Assembly (NCBI GenBank): GCA_963826145.1
Contig: CAWGVW010000001.1
Coordinates: forward strand, 434,001-498,000
Reading direction: 5' to 3'
Source: JBGPLJ01 sp963826145
GTDB taxonomy: Bacteria; Pseudomonadota; Gammaproteobacteria; Steroidobacterales; Steroidobacteraceae
DNA length: 64,000 nucleotides
Below, one piece after another: positions 26,623 to 35,989 of the stretch (position 1 is its first letter; the number at the start of each line of letters is the position of its first letter). The notes beneath the pieces were generated by a model. It was given only the letters and a program-made list of their open reading frames with translations, did no database searches and was not told the DNA's origin. The position numbers and the translations under genes are program-made.

Positions 26623-27550
26623 ATGCTGGCAGCGTGGCTCGCAATCCTGCTGACCGCGGAACTTGCCGCCCTCGGCCTTTTTGCTCAGTCACTGCTGGCG
26701 CGGGGCTGCCCAGTCGGCGCGTCGATCGGCGCGTGCGTTGCGCTGGCAATCGGCTGGCGGGCGGCTCTGGTTGGATTTCTGATGGCCGTGGCGCGCGTGG
26801 ATCGCGGTCTCGAGGCCACGGGCTCCGTCAGCCGTGTGCTTGGCTGGGTCACGCTCTGGGCACACGAGACGGCCGTCATGGCACGCGCCTACCTGACGAT
26901 GACTTTCGAGCCGCTGCGAGTGCAATCACGCGCCCTTGCGCCGTCGGCGCAGGGCCCCATCATCGTCATGGTTCATGGGTGGCTCTGCAACGCGGGCCTG
27001 TGGCGGCCTCTCATTCGACGGCTGCGACGCTCGGGGCTCAAGGACATCTGCACCGTCACCTTGCGCCCGGTGCTGGGCAGCATCGACACCATGGCGCGGG
27101 CTTTGGACGAGGGGGTCTCGCCTCTGCGTGCGGCCGCTCCCGGGCGGCCGCTTGTGCTGGTGACGCATAGCATGGGTGGTCTCGTCGCCAGACGCTGGCT
27201 GCAGCAGCTGGACACGGCGCCCGAGGGAGCATCACGCTGATCACCATCGGTTGTCCGCATGGCGGAACCTGGATGGCCCGGCTCGGCCTGGGCGCTGCGG
27301 CGCGGCAGATGAGGTTGGGCAGCGCATGGCTCGCAGCATCTCAATGCGGACGAGCGGCCACGAAGCGACATCGTGTGCATTGTCAAGCCGCACGGACGAC
27401 ATCGTCGCACCGCAAGGGAACGCACAGCTTCCGGGGGCGCAGGCCGTGATCGTTCCCGCGGTCGGGCATTTCGGTTTGCTCGCTGCCAGCGCGACCGTCG
27501 AGTGCGTGATCGACGCGTGTCGCGGTGCTGCCGCTCGACCAGGCGCATAG
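26623..27550 (+). pseudogene. Alpha/beta-hydrolase (lipase-like), broken by several frameshifts
   Basis: The first 205 codons encode N-terminal membrane helices (LAAWLAILLTAELAALGLF; a second near residues 35-60), then an alpha/beta-hydrolase domain with oxyanion strand IVMVHGWLCNAG and nucleophile elbow THSMGG (Ser183). The rest is spread over other frames: ITIGCPHGGTW, then LNADERPRSDIVCI, then DIVAPQGNAQLPG with the terminal His in AVGHFGLL. Indels near 27230, 27335 and 27385 would reconnect them. It resembles membrane-anchored lipases that lie beside patatin genes. Three breaks in 160 bp suggest either a poorly sequenced patch or a decaying gene. Confidence 0.75.
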
Positions 27551-27613
27551 GGATTATTGCCAATAGACGCGGTCAAGACGGCGCACTAGTGTCGCCGCAA
27601 AGGGGGAAGCGCC

Positions 27614-29284
27614 ATGGACAAGATCTGGCTTTCGAGCTACGAAACCAACATTCCGGCGGACGCGAAGGTGGACCGCTTTCCGAGCCTCGTCGAGATGTTC
27701 GACGAGAGTGTGCGGAAGTTCGCCGACCGGCCGTCCTTCCACAATCTCGGAAGAACGCTGAGCTTCGCCGAGCTCGATCGCCTGTCGCGCGAGTTTGCCG
27801 GCTTTCTGCAGCAGCGCGGCCTCGCGCCAGGCGACCGCATCGCCCTGATGATGCCGAACCTTCTCCAGTATCCCGTGGCGCTCTTCGGCGCGCTGCGCGC
27901 CGGACTCGTGGTGGTCAACACCAACCCGCAGTACACGGCACGCGAACTGAAACATCAGCTGACCGACTCCGGCGCCGCGGCCGTCGTCGTGCTCGCCAAC
28001 TTTGCACATGTCCTCGAGCAGGTGCTGCCGGAATCCTCGGTGCGTACGGTCATCGTGACGGAGGTCGGAGATCTGCTGCCGCAGCCGCGCCGCTCGGCGG
28101 TGAACTTCGTGATCCGGCGCCTGCGGCACATGGTTCCGAATTTTCACATCGAGGGCGCCATCGGCTTTCGCGAGGCGCTCGAGCAGGGGCGCGGAGCGGA
28201 AGTCAGAGGGCCCGCTCTGAAGCCCACGGACATCGCTTTCCTGCAGTACACGGGCGGAACCACCGGCGTGCCGAAGGGCGCGATGCTGTCGCACGGAAAT
28301 CTCGTCGCCAATCTCGAGCAGGTCTCGGCGTTCTGGTCTGGAATCATCGACGACGGGCGCGACGTCGTGATCACGCCGTTGCCGCTCTATCACATCTTCT
28401 GCCTCACGTGTAACTGCCTGACCTTCATGAAGCACGGCGGACTCAACGTGCTGATCACAAATCCGCGCGACCTGCCGGCGACGCTCGCGGAAATGCGCAA
28501 GTGGCAGTTCTCGATCATCACCGGCGTCAATACGCTGTACCGGGGCATGCTGAACCATGCGAGTTTCACGAGCCTCGACTTCTCGCGGCTCAAACTCGGG
28601 GTGGCGGGTGGAATGCCGCTGCACCCGGAGGTCGCACGCCGCTGGCGCGAGGCGACGGGGCGGCCGTTGCTCGAAGGCTACGGCCTGACCGAGGCCTCAC
28701 CGGTCGTGAGCTGCAACGCTCCGCACAGCGAGTACGACGGAACGATCGGCACGCCCGTGCCCTCGACCGATATCTCGATCCGCGTGGAGGGCAATGAGGT
28801 CGGTATCGGCGAGCGCGGCGAGCTCTGCGTTCGTGGACCGCAGGTGATGGTCGGTTACTGGAAGCGACCGGAGGATACGGCCAAGACAGTGTCCGCGGAC
28901 GGCTGGCTGAGCACGGGCGACGTCGCGGTGATCGACGAGAAGGGGCGCCTGCGCATCGTCGACCGCATCAAGGACATGGTCATCGTGTCCGGGTTCAAGG
29001 TGTTCCCGAACGAAATCGACGCCGTCCTCGAGACGCATCCGGACATCGCCGAGGGTGCAGCGATCGGAGTCGCCGACGAGCGCACGGGCCAGGCGGTCAA
29101 GGTGTTCGTCGTGCCGCGCGCCGGGGCGCAGCTTACAGCGGACCAGGTCATCGAGTACTGCAGGCAGAACCTCCTTCCGTACAAGGTGCCGAAGTACGTC
29201 GAGTTCCGGGACAGCCTGCCGAAGAGCAATATCGGCAAGGTGCTGCGGCGCGCACTCGTGACGGAAACCCGGGCCGCGGCGTGA
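27614..29284 (+). CDS. fadD: Long-chain acyl-CoA synthetase (AMP-forming)
   Basis: A 556-residue adenylate-forming ligase that activates long-chain fatty acids with ATP and CoA. Motifs are the P-loop YTGGTTGVPKGAML, the adenine segment GYGLTEASPV, the hinge GDVAVIDEKGRLRIVDRIKD and the C-terminal catalytic lysine region PKSNIGKVLRR. Architecture and length are those of FadD. AGGGGGAAG 5 nt before the ATG is strong. The stop overlaps the next start (GTGA), so translation continues into the hypothetical protein. In this locus it would re-activate fatty acids released from stored wax esters or supply acyl-CoA to the reductase. Confidence 0.93.
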   Translation: MDKIWLSSYETNIPADAKVDRFPSLVEMFDESVRKFADRPSFHNLGRTLSFAELDRLSREFAGFLQQRGLAPGDRIALMMPNLLQYPVALFGALRAGLVVVNTNPQYTARELKHQLTDSGAAAVVVLANFAHVLEQVLPESSVRTVIVTEVGDLLPQPRRSAVNFVIRRLRHMVPNFHIEGAIGFREALEQGRGAEVRGPALKPTDIAFLQYTGGTTGVPKGAMLSHGNLVANLEQVSAFWSGIIDDGRDVVITPLPLYHIFCLTCNCLTFMKHGGLNVLITNPRDLPATLAEMRKWQFSIITGVNTLYRGMLNHASFTSLDFSRLKLGVAGGMPLHPEVARRWREATGRPLLEGYGLTEASPVVSCNAPHSEYDGTIGTPVPSTDISIRVEGNEVGIGERGELCVRGPQVMVGYWKRPEDTAKTVSADGWLSTGDVAVIDEKGRLRIVDRIKDMVIVSGFKVFPNEIDAVLETHPDIAEGAAIGVADERTGQAVKVFVVPRAGAQLTADQVIEYCRQNLLPYKVPKYVEFRDSLPKSNIGKVLRRALVTETRAAA

Positions 29285-30009
29285 TTCGTGAGCGGGCGCA
29301 TGCGTCGATCGTTCTCTGGCTTCGCAGGCTCGCGGAACTCGAGCGGTCGATCGCGGACGCGCCCGATCTGAAGGCCCGGCTCGAGCGGCTGCGGAAGTTC
29401 CAGGCGCAGCGGCTCGCTTCGACCTATCTCGATCTCGCCGCGGACCCGCGCTGCCGGCCCGCGATCGATTTCTTCCTGAGCGATCTCTATGGGCCGAAGA
29501 CCTTCGAGGCGCGGGATCGGGAATTCCAACGCGCGGCACGGCTTCTCGGCCGCAAGCTGCCTCCCGGCCCGCTCGAGACGCTCGCGCTGGCCACCGAGCT
29601 GCAGGCACTGACGCTCGATCTCGATACCAGGGTCGCCCGGCAATTATCGAGCGCGACGGAAGTGTCGGCCGCGGAGTACCGGCGCGCGTACCGTGCCTGC
29701 GGCGACCGCCCGGCGCGCGAGCGGCAGATTGCGCTGATCATCGGTATCGCACGCGGTCTCGAGCATGTCGTTCACCGGCCGAGCATCGGGGTGCTGCTGC
29801 GCATGGCGCACCTGCCGGCCACCCTGGCGGGTTTCGGCACGCTGCAGTCCTTCCTCGAACGAGGCTTCGATGCGTTCCGTCGGCTCGAGGATAGCGATGC
29901 GCTCATCACGCGCATCGAGCAGCGTGAGCAAGCATTCATGAGCCAGTTGTTTTCATCCGCGGGCGTGGCGCAAAGACAGGATGCCGCGGTCGCGGGCGGG
30001 GCCGAGTGA
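29281..30009 (+). CDS. Conserved hypothetical protein in the fatty-alcohol operon
   Basis: A 242-residue mainly alpha-helical soluble protein without a recognisable domain. The most distinctive segment is FFLSDLYGPKTFEARDREF near residue 60, with acidic and aromatic residues that could form an active or binding site; no signal peptide or membrane helix is seen. It is translationally coupled on both sides: GTGA overlaps with FadD upstream and with the GMC oxidoreductase downstream. This tight placement argues for a role in fatty acid or alcohol handling. Confidence 0.75.
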   Translation: MIRERAHASIVLWLRRLAELERSIADAPDLKARLERLRKFQAQRLASTYLDLAADPRCRPAIDFFLSDLYGPKTFEARDREFQRAARLLGRKLPPGPLETLALATELQALTLDLDTRVARQLSSATEVSAAEYRRAYRACGDRPARERQIALIIGIARGLEHVVHRPSIGVLLRMAHLPATLAGFGTLQSFLERGFDAFRRLEDSDALITRIEQREQAFMSQLFSSAGVAQRQDAAVAGGAE

Positions 30010-31596
30010 CCGCGGGCTACGACTTCATCATCGTCGGTGCCGGTTCCGCCGGCTGCGTGCTGGCGAATCGGCTGAGCGCCGACGGCGCGCGAGTGCTGCT
30101 TCTCGAAGCCGGCGGTCGCGACTCGCAGTCCGTTCATCCACATGCCGGCGGGCCTCGCGAAGCTCGTCGGGAACAAGCGCATCGACTGGGACTACTACAC
30201 GGAGCCGCAAGCGCGGCTCGACGGCCGTCGCCTCTACTGGCCGCGCGGCCGCGTGCTCGGCGGTTCGAGCTCGATCAACGCCATGTGCTACACGCGCGGG
30301 CAGCGCGAGGACTACGACTCCTGGGCGCAAGCGGGCAACACCGGGTGGAATTATTCTTCGGTGTTGCCGTACTTTCGCAAGGCGGAGGCGCACCACACTG
30401 GAGCGAGCGTCTATCACGGCGGTGACGGACCGCTCAGCGTGTCGGAACTCGCGTATCGCAATCCGCTGACTGCGGTGTTCGTCGAGGCAGCGGTGAGCGC
30501 GGGCCATCGCCGCAACGCAGACTTCAACGGAGCGATCCAGGCCGGCGTCGGGTTCTACGACGTGACGCAGCGGGCGAGCCGGCGCTGGTCTGCGGCGCAA
30601 GCCTATCTTGCGCCGGTCGCCGCCCGCAGCAACCTGCATGTTGTTGTGAACGCGCGTGGCCTCCGTTGCCGCGTCGAAGGATCGAAGGTCGTCGGCGTCG
30701 AATACGCCGTCGGCACCGAGCGGCAGTATGCGCCGTGCTCCCGTGAGGTCGTGATATCAGCCGGCGCGATCGGGTCGCCCCAGCTCCTCATGCTTTCCGG
30801 CATCGGACCGGCGGCGCACTTGAGCGAGCACGGGATCAATGTTCGTCTCGATCTTCCCGGCGTCGGGGCGAATCTGCAGGACCATCTCGACGTCTGCACC
30901 TTGTACAAGTGCACGCGGCCGGTGACCTACGATTTCGGCGCGCTTCAGGAGGCCTGGGTCGCATTGCGTTACCTCGTGACGCGCTCGGGCCCCGGCGTTT
31001 CGAACATCGCCGAGGCCGGCGGCTTCATATGCAGCCAAATTGCGGACGGCGGACGTCCCGACATCCAGTTGCACTTCGTGCCGGCACAGCTCGACGACCA
31101 TGGCCGCAATCGTCTGCCGGGGCACGGCTTCACGGTGCACGCCTGTACGCTGCGCCCGCGCAGCCGAGGCTCCATTCGCCTGCGCAGTTCCCGCCCCGAG
31201 GACAAGCCCTGCATAGACGCCAACTACCTCGACGATCCCTACGACCTCGACGTGTTGCTCGAAGGAGTGCGCGTCTCGCGAGAGATCGTTGCGGCGCGGC
31301 CATTCGATGTGTTCCGGGGCGCGGAGGTTTTTCCCGGCGCAGAGGCCGTGGGCAGGGAGGGGCTGGTCCGCTTCGTTCGTCGCAAGGCGGAGACGATCTA
31401 TCATCCCGTGGGCACCTGCCGCATGGGCATCGATGCCCATGCGGTCGTCGATCCGCAGCTCAAGGTGCATGGCATCGATGGCCTGCGGGTCGTGGACGCT
31501 TCCGTCATGCCGAATCTGATCAGCGGCAATACCAACGCGCCGACCATCATGATCGCCGAGCGAGCGGCCGACCTGATGTTGGGCAAATCGCTCTAG
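30006..31596 (+). CDS. GMC-family FAD oxidoreductase, probable long-chain alcohol dehydrogenase (one frameshift)
   Basis: About 529 residues, glucose-methanol-choline family. The FAD motif FIIVGAGSAGCVLANRLS opens the protein; RGRVLGGSSSINAM (GMC signature 1), GAIGSPQLLMLSGIGP (signature 2) and the C-terminal YHPVGTCRMG and NTNAPTIMIAE follow, with the active-site His in GTCRMG/NTNAP context. One extra base near 30128-30131 breaks the frame between EAGGRDS and PFIHMPAGL; it may be an error. It is coupled by GTGA to the preceding gene and by context to FadD, so the substrate is inferred to be a fatty alcohol. Confidence 0.87.
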
Positions 31597-31620
31597 AGGT
31601 CGGGCGCCCTGAATTCCCGG

Positions 31621-32976
31621 CTACGGCTTCCTCGCCAGCTCGTCGCGATAAATCACGCCGCCCTTCATCACAAACCCCACATGCTCGAGCGCTGCGATAT
31701 CGCGCAGCGGATCGGCGGGCACGGCGACAATGTCAGCGAGCTTGCCCGCCGTCAGCGAGCCCACGCGATCCTGCCATCCCATGATCTCGGCGTTGAGGGA
31801 AGTTGCCGATACGATGGCGTCCATGGGTGATTCGCCGAGCTTCACGCGCACGGAAAATTCCCTGGCATTCTGGCCGTGCGGAATCACCAGCGCGTCGGTG
31901 CCAAAGCCGATGGGAAGCCTGGCGGCAAGTGCGCGGCGAAAGCCTGCGTAGGCGATGTCCCGGATATTCCGCGCTCGCTCTCGCTCACTCTCCGGAAAGG
32001 GATTGTCGTCTCCCGCGCGGTCGATCGCGGCATACGTGTAGAGCGTCGGCACGTAAAAGACCTGCCGCTTCGAGGCCTTGAGCAACGCGACGGCTTCGTC
32101 ATCGAGATAGGACCCGTGGTCAACCGTGCGCACGCCGGCGCGAATGCAGGCCTTGATACCGTCGGCGCCATGCGCATGCGCCGCGACCCACTTGCCCCAG
32201 CGGTGCGCCTCCACGACTGCGGCGCGGATTTCCTCTTCAGAATACTGCTGCGCACCCGGCTCGATACCTTTGGAAAGCACGGCTCCCGTCGCGAGTATCT
32301 TGATGAAGTCGGCGCCGTTCTTGAGGTTGGTGCGTACCGCCTTCGTCACTTCGTCGGGTCCGTCGGCGAGATTGCGCACGAGCGGAACATCGACGTAGAT
32401 GGAGAACTGCCGCGCATCGCCCGCGCCACCGGTGGACGAAATGTAGTTGCCCGCGACAATCATGCGCGGCCCCGGCACCGCGCCTTCATCAATCGCACGG
32501 CGCAGCTCGACATCGACGTAAGGCCACGTCGGCCCCATGTCGCGCACTGACGTGAAGCCCGCGAGCAACGTGATCCGCGCGTTGCGGGCTCCCCAAAGCG
32601 CATCGCGCGGTGGCGTCGACTTCACGAGTGCATCTTCCCAGTGAACCCGCTCGTCGCCGGTCAGGTGCGTGTGGAGATCAATCAGGCCGGGGAGAAGCGT
32701 TGCGTCGCCGAGATCGACGATCCGCGCGCCATTCGGAACCCTCACGCTCGTGCCGACCTCGGCAATGCGATCGCCTTCGATGCGGATCATCGCCGGATGA
32801 AGGGGCGGAGCGCCGGTGCCGTCGATTAGCTGGCCGGCGCGAATGACGATGACCTCTGCAGGCGGAGTCTGGGCGCTGACCGGCTCGATACAGAGAGTGA
32901 ATGCGAGAGCGAGCAGCATCCACTGTCCGCCGCGCCGGCTCAAGCTATCCAGGATCATCTGCGCGACTCGGAACAT
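31621..32976 (-). CDS. Secreted metal-dependent amidohydrolase (imidazolonepropionase-like)
   Basis: A 451-residue amidohydrolase-superfamily enzyme with a signal peptide (WMLLALAFTLCIEPVSAQ). The barrel carries LPGLIDLHTHLTG (HxH metal ligands), the TGAVLSKG and HAHGADG segments with later ligand His residues, VDHGSYLD, and GFGTDALVIPHG with the catalytic Asp. Homologues are secreted prolidase- or dipeptidase-like hydrolases with cyclic amide substrates; the exact substrate is unknown. The ATG at 32976 has GAGGAG 8 nt upstream. Unlike the D-aminoacylase-like gene at 3131-4902, its metal site is intact. Confidence 0.88.
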   Translation of the reverse strand: MFRVAQMILDSLSRRGGQWMLLALAFTLCIEPVSAQTPPAEVIVIRAGQLIDGTGAPPLHPAMIRIEGDRIAEVGTSVRVPNGARIVDLGDATLLPGLIDLHTHLTGDERVHWEDALVKSTPPRDALWGARNARITLLAGFTSVRDMGPTWPYVDVELRRAIDEGAVPGPRMIVAGNYISSTGGAGDARQFSIYVDVPLVRNLADGPDEVTKAVRTNLKNGADFIKILATGAVLSKGIEPGAQQYSEEEIRAAVVEAHRWGKWVAAHAHGADGIKACIRAGVRTVDHGSYLDDEAVALLKASKRQVFYVPTLYTYAAIDRAGDDNPFPESERERARNIRDIAYAGFRRALAARLPIGFGTDALVIPHGQNAREFSVRVKLGESPMDAIVSATSLNAEIMGWQDRVGSLTAGKLADIVAVPADPLRDIAALEHVGFVMKGGVIYRDELARKP

Positions 32977-33042
32977 CCGGCATTCTCCTCACGGCGGCGA
33001 ATGCGGGAGCTTGTGCCATGCGCGGGTGCCGCGTCAAAGTGG

Positions 33043-33240
33043 TCAATCCTCTCGCGATTGCTTCTCGCGCGTCGGCAGTAGCGCAACCTTCGGTGTTCTG
33101 CCGACGGAGAAGGTTTGAGGATCGAGAAACATCACCGAGCAGCCGGTGCATTCATAGAATTTGGTTTCGTACGGCCCGCGCGTGGTCTTCACGACGATGC
33201 GGCGGTAGTTGTAGGCCTTGCAGATCGGACAGGTGAACAT
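33043..33240 (-). CDS. Small zinc-ribbon-like protein
   Basis: A 65-residue protein with two CxxC knuckles 26 residues apart (FTCPICKAYNYRR and FYECTGCSVMFLDP), which would form a zinc ribbon. It is otherwise basic, with no signal peptide. The start at ATG 33240 is chosen because it is next to the first knuckle; the frame stays open further upstream, so it may be longer. Function unknown; possibly a nucleic-acid or protein-binding adaptor. It lies 94 nt downstream of the MerR gene in the same direction. Confidence 0.55.
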   Translation of the reverse strand: MFTCPICKAYNYRRIVVKTTRGPYETKFYECTGCSVMFLDPQTFSVGRTPKVALLPTREKQSRED

Positions 33241-33334
33241 GGGCGAAGCGTGCGACACTTCCAGCGCGCTCGTCCATCCAGTACTTGTCGGATCTAGGTA
33301 CTGTACGACCACTTCGACAACGTTCCCGTAACCT

Positions 33335-33763
33335 TCACCTGCCCCTAGCCTTCGCCTTGGGTGCGCGAATTGCGCCGGATGCGGCTGCCCGCAGAAGGCG
33401 GCGGAAAGTGGGGCATTCCATGTGGCTCGGCGCGGGGCAAGCGGCGGCATGTCGCAAACTTCGACGCATGGCGCCTAGTTGCCGGATCGTCTTGTCGAGT
33501 TCGTCCGCTTTGGATGCGAGCAGTTTTCGGTCGACGCGCGGCCGTCCGTCCGCGGCGAACATGAGCGCAATCTCATCCAGTGAGAAACCCGCCGCTCGGC
33601 CCAGCCCGATCAAGGCCAGGCGTTCCAGGACGGCGCTGTCGTACTGGCGCCTGAGGCCCCGCCTGCCGATCGAGCCGATCAGCCCGTTTTCCTCGTAGAA
33701 CCGCAGCGTCGAGGCGGGAACGCCGGCGCGTTTCGCGACCTCTCCAATGTCCAGGCTCTTCAT
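33335..33763 (-). CDS. MerR-family transcriptional regulator
   Basis: A 142-residue MerR protein: IGEVAKRAGVPASTLRFYEENGL is the helix-turn-helix and RRGLRRQYDSAVLERL the wing. The long dimerisation helix then begins LDEIALMF, and a C-terminal Cys pair (AAACPAP and MECPTF) could be the sensor. It is divergent from the MFS efflux gene, whose promoter has the 19-bp spacer with a palindrome typical of MerR activation, so it probably controls that pump in response to a drug or thiol-reactive compound. Confidence 0.9.
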   Translation of the reverse strand: MKSLDIGEVAKRAGVPASTLRFYEENGLIGSIGRRGLRRQYDSAVLERLALIGLGRAAGFSLDEIALMFAADGRPRVDRKLLASKADELDKTIRQLGAMRRSLRHAAACPAPSHMECPTFRRLLRAAASGAIRAPKAKARGR

Positions 33764-33767
33764 GCTC

Positions 33768-33798
33768 TTGACCTCAAGTTGACTTGAAGTGGCATAGT
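33768..33798 (+). promoter_or_regulatory. MerR-type promoter with 19-bp spacer
   Basis: TTGACC (33768-33773) and CATAGT (33793-33798) are separated by 19 nt, the elongated spacing that MerR proteins twist into an active form. A palindrome at 33771-33790 (ACCTCAAGT and ACTTGAAGT halves around TG, 2 mismatches) fills the spacer. It lies between the divergent MerR and MFS genes. Regulation by that MerR protein is inferred. Confidence 0.75.
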
Positions 33799-33827
33799 GC
33801 CCATGGCGCTACTGGAGGACAAGCAAA

Positions 33828-35117
33828 TTGAAATCGATCATTGGACCTGCGAACGCGACAGCGACTGCCCGATGGGCGCTCGCCGGCCTGTCGCTCTCGA
33901 TGTTGCTGGCCTCACTCGGTACGAGCAGCGCCAATGTGGCCTTGCCGACCTTGGCGCAGACGTTCTCCGCCTCCTTCCAGGAAGTCCAATGGATCGTCCT
34001 CGCGTATCTCCTCGCCATCACGACGCTCATCGTCAGCGTCGGACGGCTCGGTGACATCATCGGCCGTCGCCGACTGCTCCTCTCTGGAATTGTTCTGTTC
34101 GCAGCGGCCTCGGTGTCATGCGGCGTCGCGCCCGCGCTGTGGATTCTGATTGTGGCGCGTGCGGCACAGGGCCTGGGAGCGGCTATCATGATGGCGCTCA
34201 CCTTGGCGTTCATTGGTGACACGGTTCCGAGAGGCAACGGACCGGCAGCGCCATGGGCCTGCTCGGAACGACGTCCGCGATCGGCACCGCGCTCGGTCCC
34301 TCGCTCGGCGGCGTTCTGATCTCCGTATTTGGTTGGCGGACCATCTTCTTCGTCAACGTGCCGCTCGGTATCGTGACTTTCATGCTCGCGTATCGCGGCC
34401 TGCCCGCGGATCGCGCAAGGCCGACGACCGACCGGATCGGCTTCGATGGCTTGGGAACGCTGCTGCTCACTGTGGCGCTCGCGCCTTACACGCTCGCGAT
34501 GGCGATGTTCCGCGATCGAGTGCTGAGCGCGGGCCTCGTCATGAGCCTGCATCGTTTCGACGGTGATCATGTCGACGCTCGTGGTCGGCCCGTTCTATCT
34601 GTCATTCTCGCTCGGGCTCGACGCGGCTCTCGTCGGCATGGTCATGTCGGTGGGTCCGATTGTTGTCGCACTGAGCGGTGTGCCGGCGGGTCGCATGGCG
34701 GATCGCTTGGCGCACTACGCATGACGCGCATTGGACTCATCGGAATGGCGGTCGGTTGCTTGCTTCTATCGATGCTGCCGCCGACGCTCGGCATCAGCAG
34801 GCTATCTCGCGCCGCTCGCGGTCATCACCGCGGGCTACGCGCTCTTCCAGACGGCCAACAACACCGCCGTCATGACGAATATTCCCGCGGACCAGCGGGG
34901 CGCCGTCTCGGGGATGCTCAACCTGTCGCGAAATCTCGGGCTCATCACCGGCGCATCAGTGATGGGCACGGTGTTCGCGCTCGCGGCTGGGGCCATCAAC
35001 CTGCCAGCAGCGCATCCGGAAGCCGTTGCTCACGGCATGCGGACGACGTTCGTGGTCGCGGCGGTGCTGATCGTGATCGCAATCGGCGTCGGAAGCCGCG
35101 CCACGAAGAAAGAATGA
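33828..35117 (+). pseudogene. MFS drug-efflux transporter, broken by multiple frameshifts
   Basis: DHA2-type major facilitator remains. The N-terminal frame has WALAGLSLSMLLASLGTSSAN and GRLGDIIGRRRLLLSG (the motif A loop). Later pieces are in other frames: MGLLGTTSAIGTALGPSLGG, VVGPFYLSFSLGLDAALVG, GLIGMAVGCLLLSMLPP and FQTANNTAVMTNIPADQRGAV. At least four indels (about 34237, 34560, 34715 and 34800) are needed to join them, so a functional pump is unlikely unless all are errors. It starts at a TTG with GGAGGA 8 nt upstream and has a well-formed MerR-type promoter, so it was recently active. Confidence 0.8.
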
Positions 35118-35165
35118 CGGCCAAACCGCGTGCTCCCGCTTGAATGCTCAACGGACTTGCGGCGG

Positions 35166-35387
35166 CTAGCTCTTCTTGTTTCCGAAAAGCAGGAGCGCGG
35201 CGCCAAGCGCTATCGCCCCGACGCCAGCCCACACCGGGACGTTGACGGTCTCCTTGTCTTTTACCGTCATCTCGATCGGTCCCAGGTTGGCCTCATGGGT
35301 TTCCTTGGTATAGGTGAAGCTGCCATATACCAACCCCAGGATGCCGGCGACGATCAGCACGATTGCCGCAATCTTGACTGGATTCAT
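35166..35387 (-). CDS. DUF3185 family small membrane protein
   Basis: A 73-residue protein with two transmembrane helices (about residues 6-24 and 51-67) separated by a soluble loop (YTKETHEANLGPIEMTVKDK) with the family's conserved DKETVNVPVWAG segment. Function unknown. AGGAGAA lies 6 nt before the ATG. It lies 42 nt downstream of the cytochrome P460 gene in the same direction, so both may share a transcript. Confidence 0.85.
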   Translation of the reverse strand: MNPVKIAAIVLIVAGILGLVYGSFTYTKETHEANLGPIEMTVKDKETVNVPVWAGVGAIALGAALLLFGNKKS

Positions 35388-35429
35388 TTCGTCTTCTCCT
35401 TATTGTTGGCGTTGGCCCGCCCGGCCTGC

Positions 35430-35966
35430 TCACCGCTTCTGGTACGGGTGGAAAATGTAATCCTTTGCCTTCACTGCCGTATGGCACGCGTGGCCGCAAT
35501 CAGGGGTGCCGGCCTTATCCGGCGAGAACGTGCTGGTCGCAGGGTCATAGTCAAACTGGGCGTATCCCCATCCGCCGCTCTGCGGAAATCGCTTGCTGTC
35601 CTTCTCGATGAAGAAGAGATCCGCCAATGTGTCCGGCACATTCACGGAAAACGGGGCTTCCGTGCTCTTCTTCGGCTTCCACTGGATCTTCGCGATTTTG
35701 GAACCGTCGGGGAACGGCTTGCCGTTGCCGGGAATGCCGGCCTTGAAGGCGGCGATCATCGTGGGATTGGCAAGGATCACTTTCAACCGCTCATCGGTCT
35801 GGCTCATGGAGACAAACTGCCAGTCTTCGTATCCCCTGAAGTCGGAGAACGCGAGCCCATTCGGCACTTGCAACGTGTACTTGTCCTGCGCGGAAATGGC
35901 CACGCCGCCGACGACGGCGAGCACTACCGCAATCATCGCACCAGTCAGTATTCCTTTGACGTTCAT
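35430..35966 (-). CDS. Cytochrome P460-family protein
   Basis: A 178-residue periplasmic cytochrome P460-family protein with a signal peptide (GAMIAVVLAVVGGVAISA). Key parts are GLAFSDFRGYEDWQFVS, FPDGSKIAKIQWK and the C-terminal heme segment CGHACHTAVKAKDYIFHPY. The heme-attachment site is CX3CH instead of the usual CXXCH. P460 cytochromes can oxidise hydroxylamine or bind NO; whether this one does is unknown. No hydroxylamine or nitrogen-cycle genes are adjacent, although NnrU lies further along. GGAGAT precedes the ATG. Confidence 0.85.
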   Translation of the reverse strand: MNVKGILTGAMIAVVLAVVGGVAISAQDKYTLQVPNGLAFSDFRGYEDWQFVSMSQTDERLKVILANPTMIAAFKAGIPGNGKPFPDGSKIAKIQWKPKKSTEAPFSVNVPDTLADLFFIEKDSKRFPQSGGWGYAQFDYDPATSTFSPDKAGTPDCGHACHTAVKAKDYIFHPYQKR

Positions 35967-35989
35967 TGTTGGTATCTCCGCTGTCCTGA

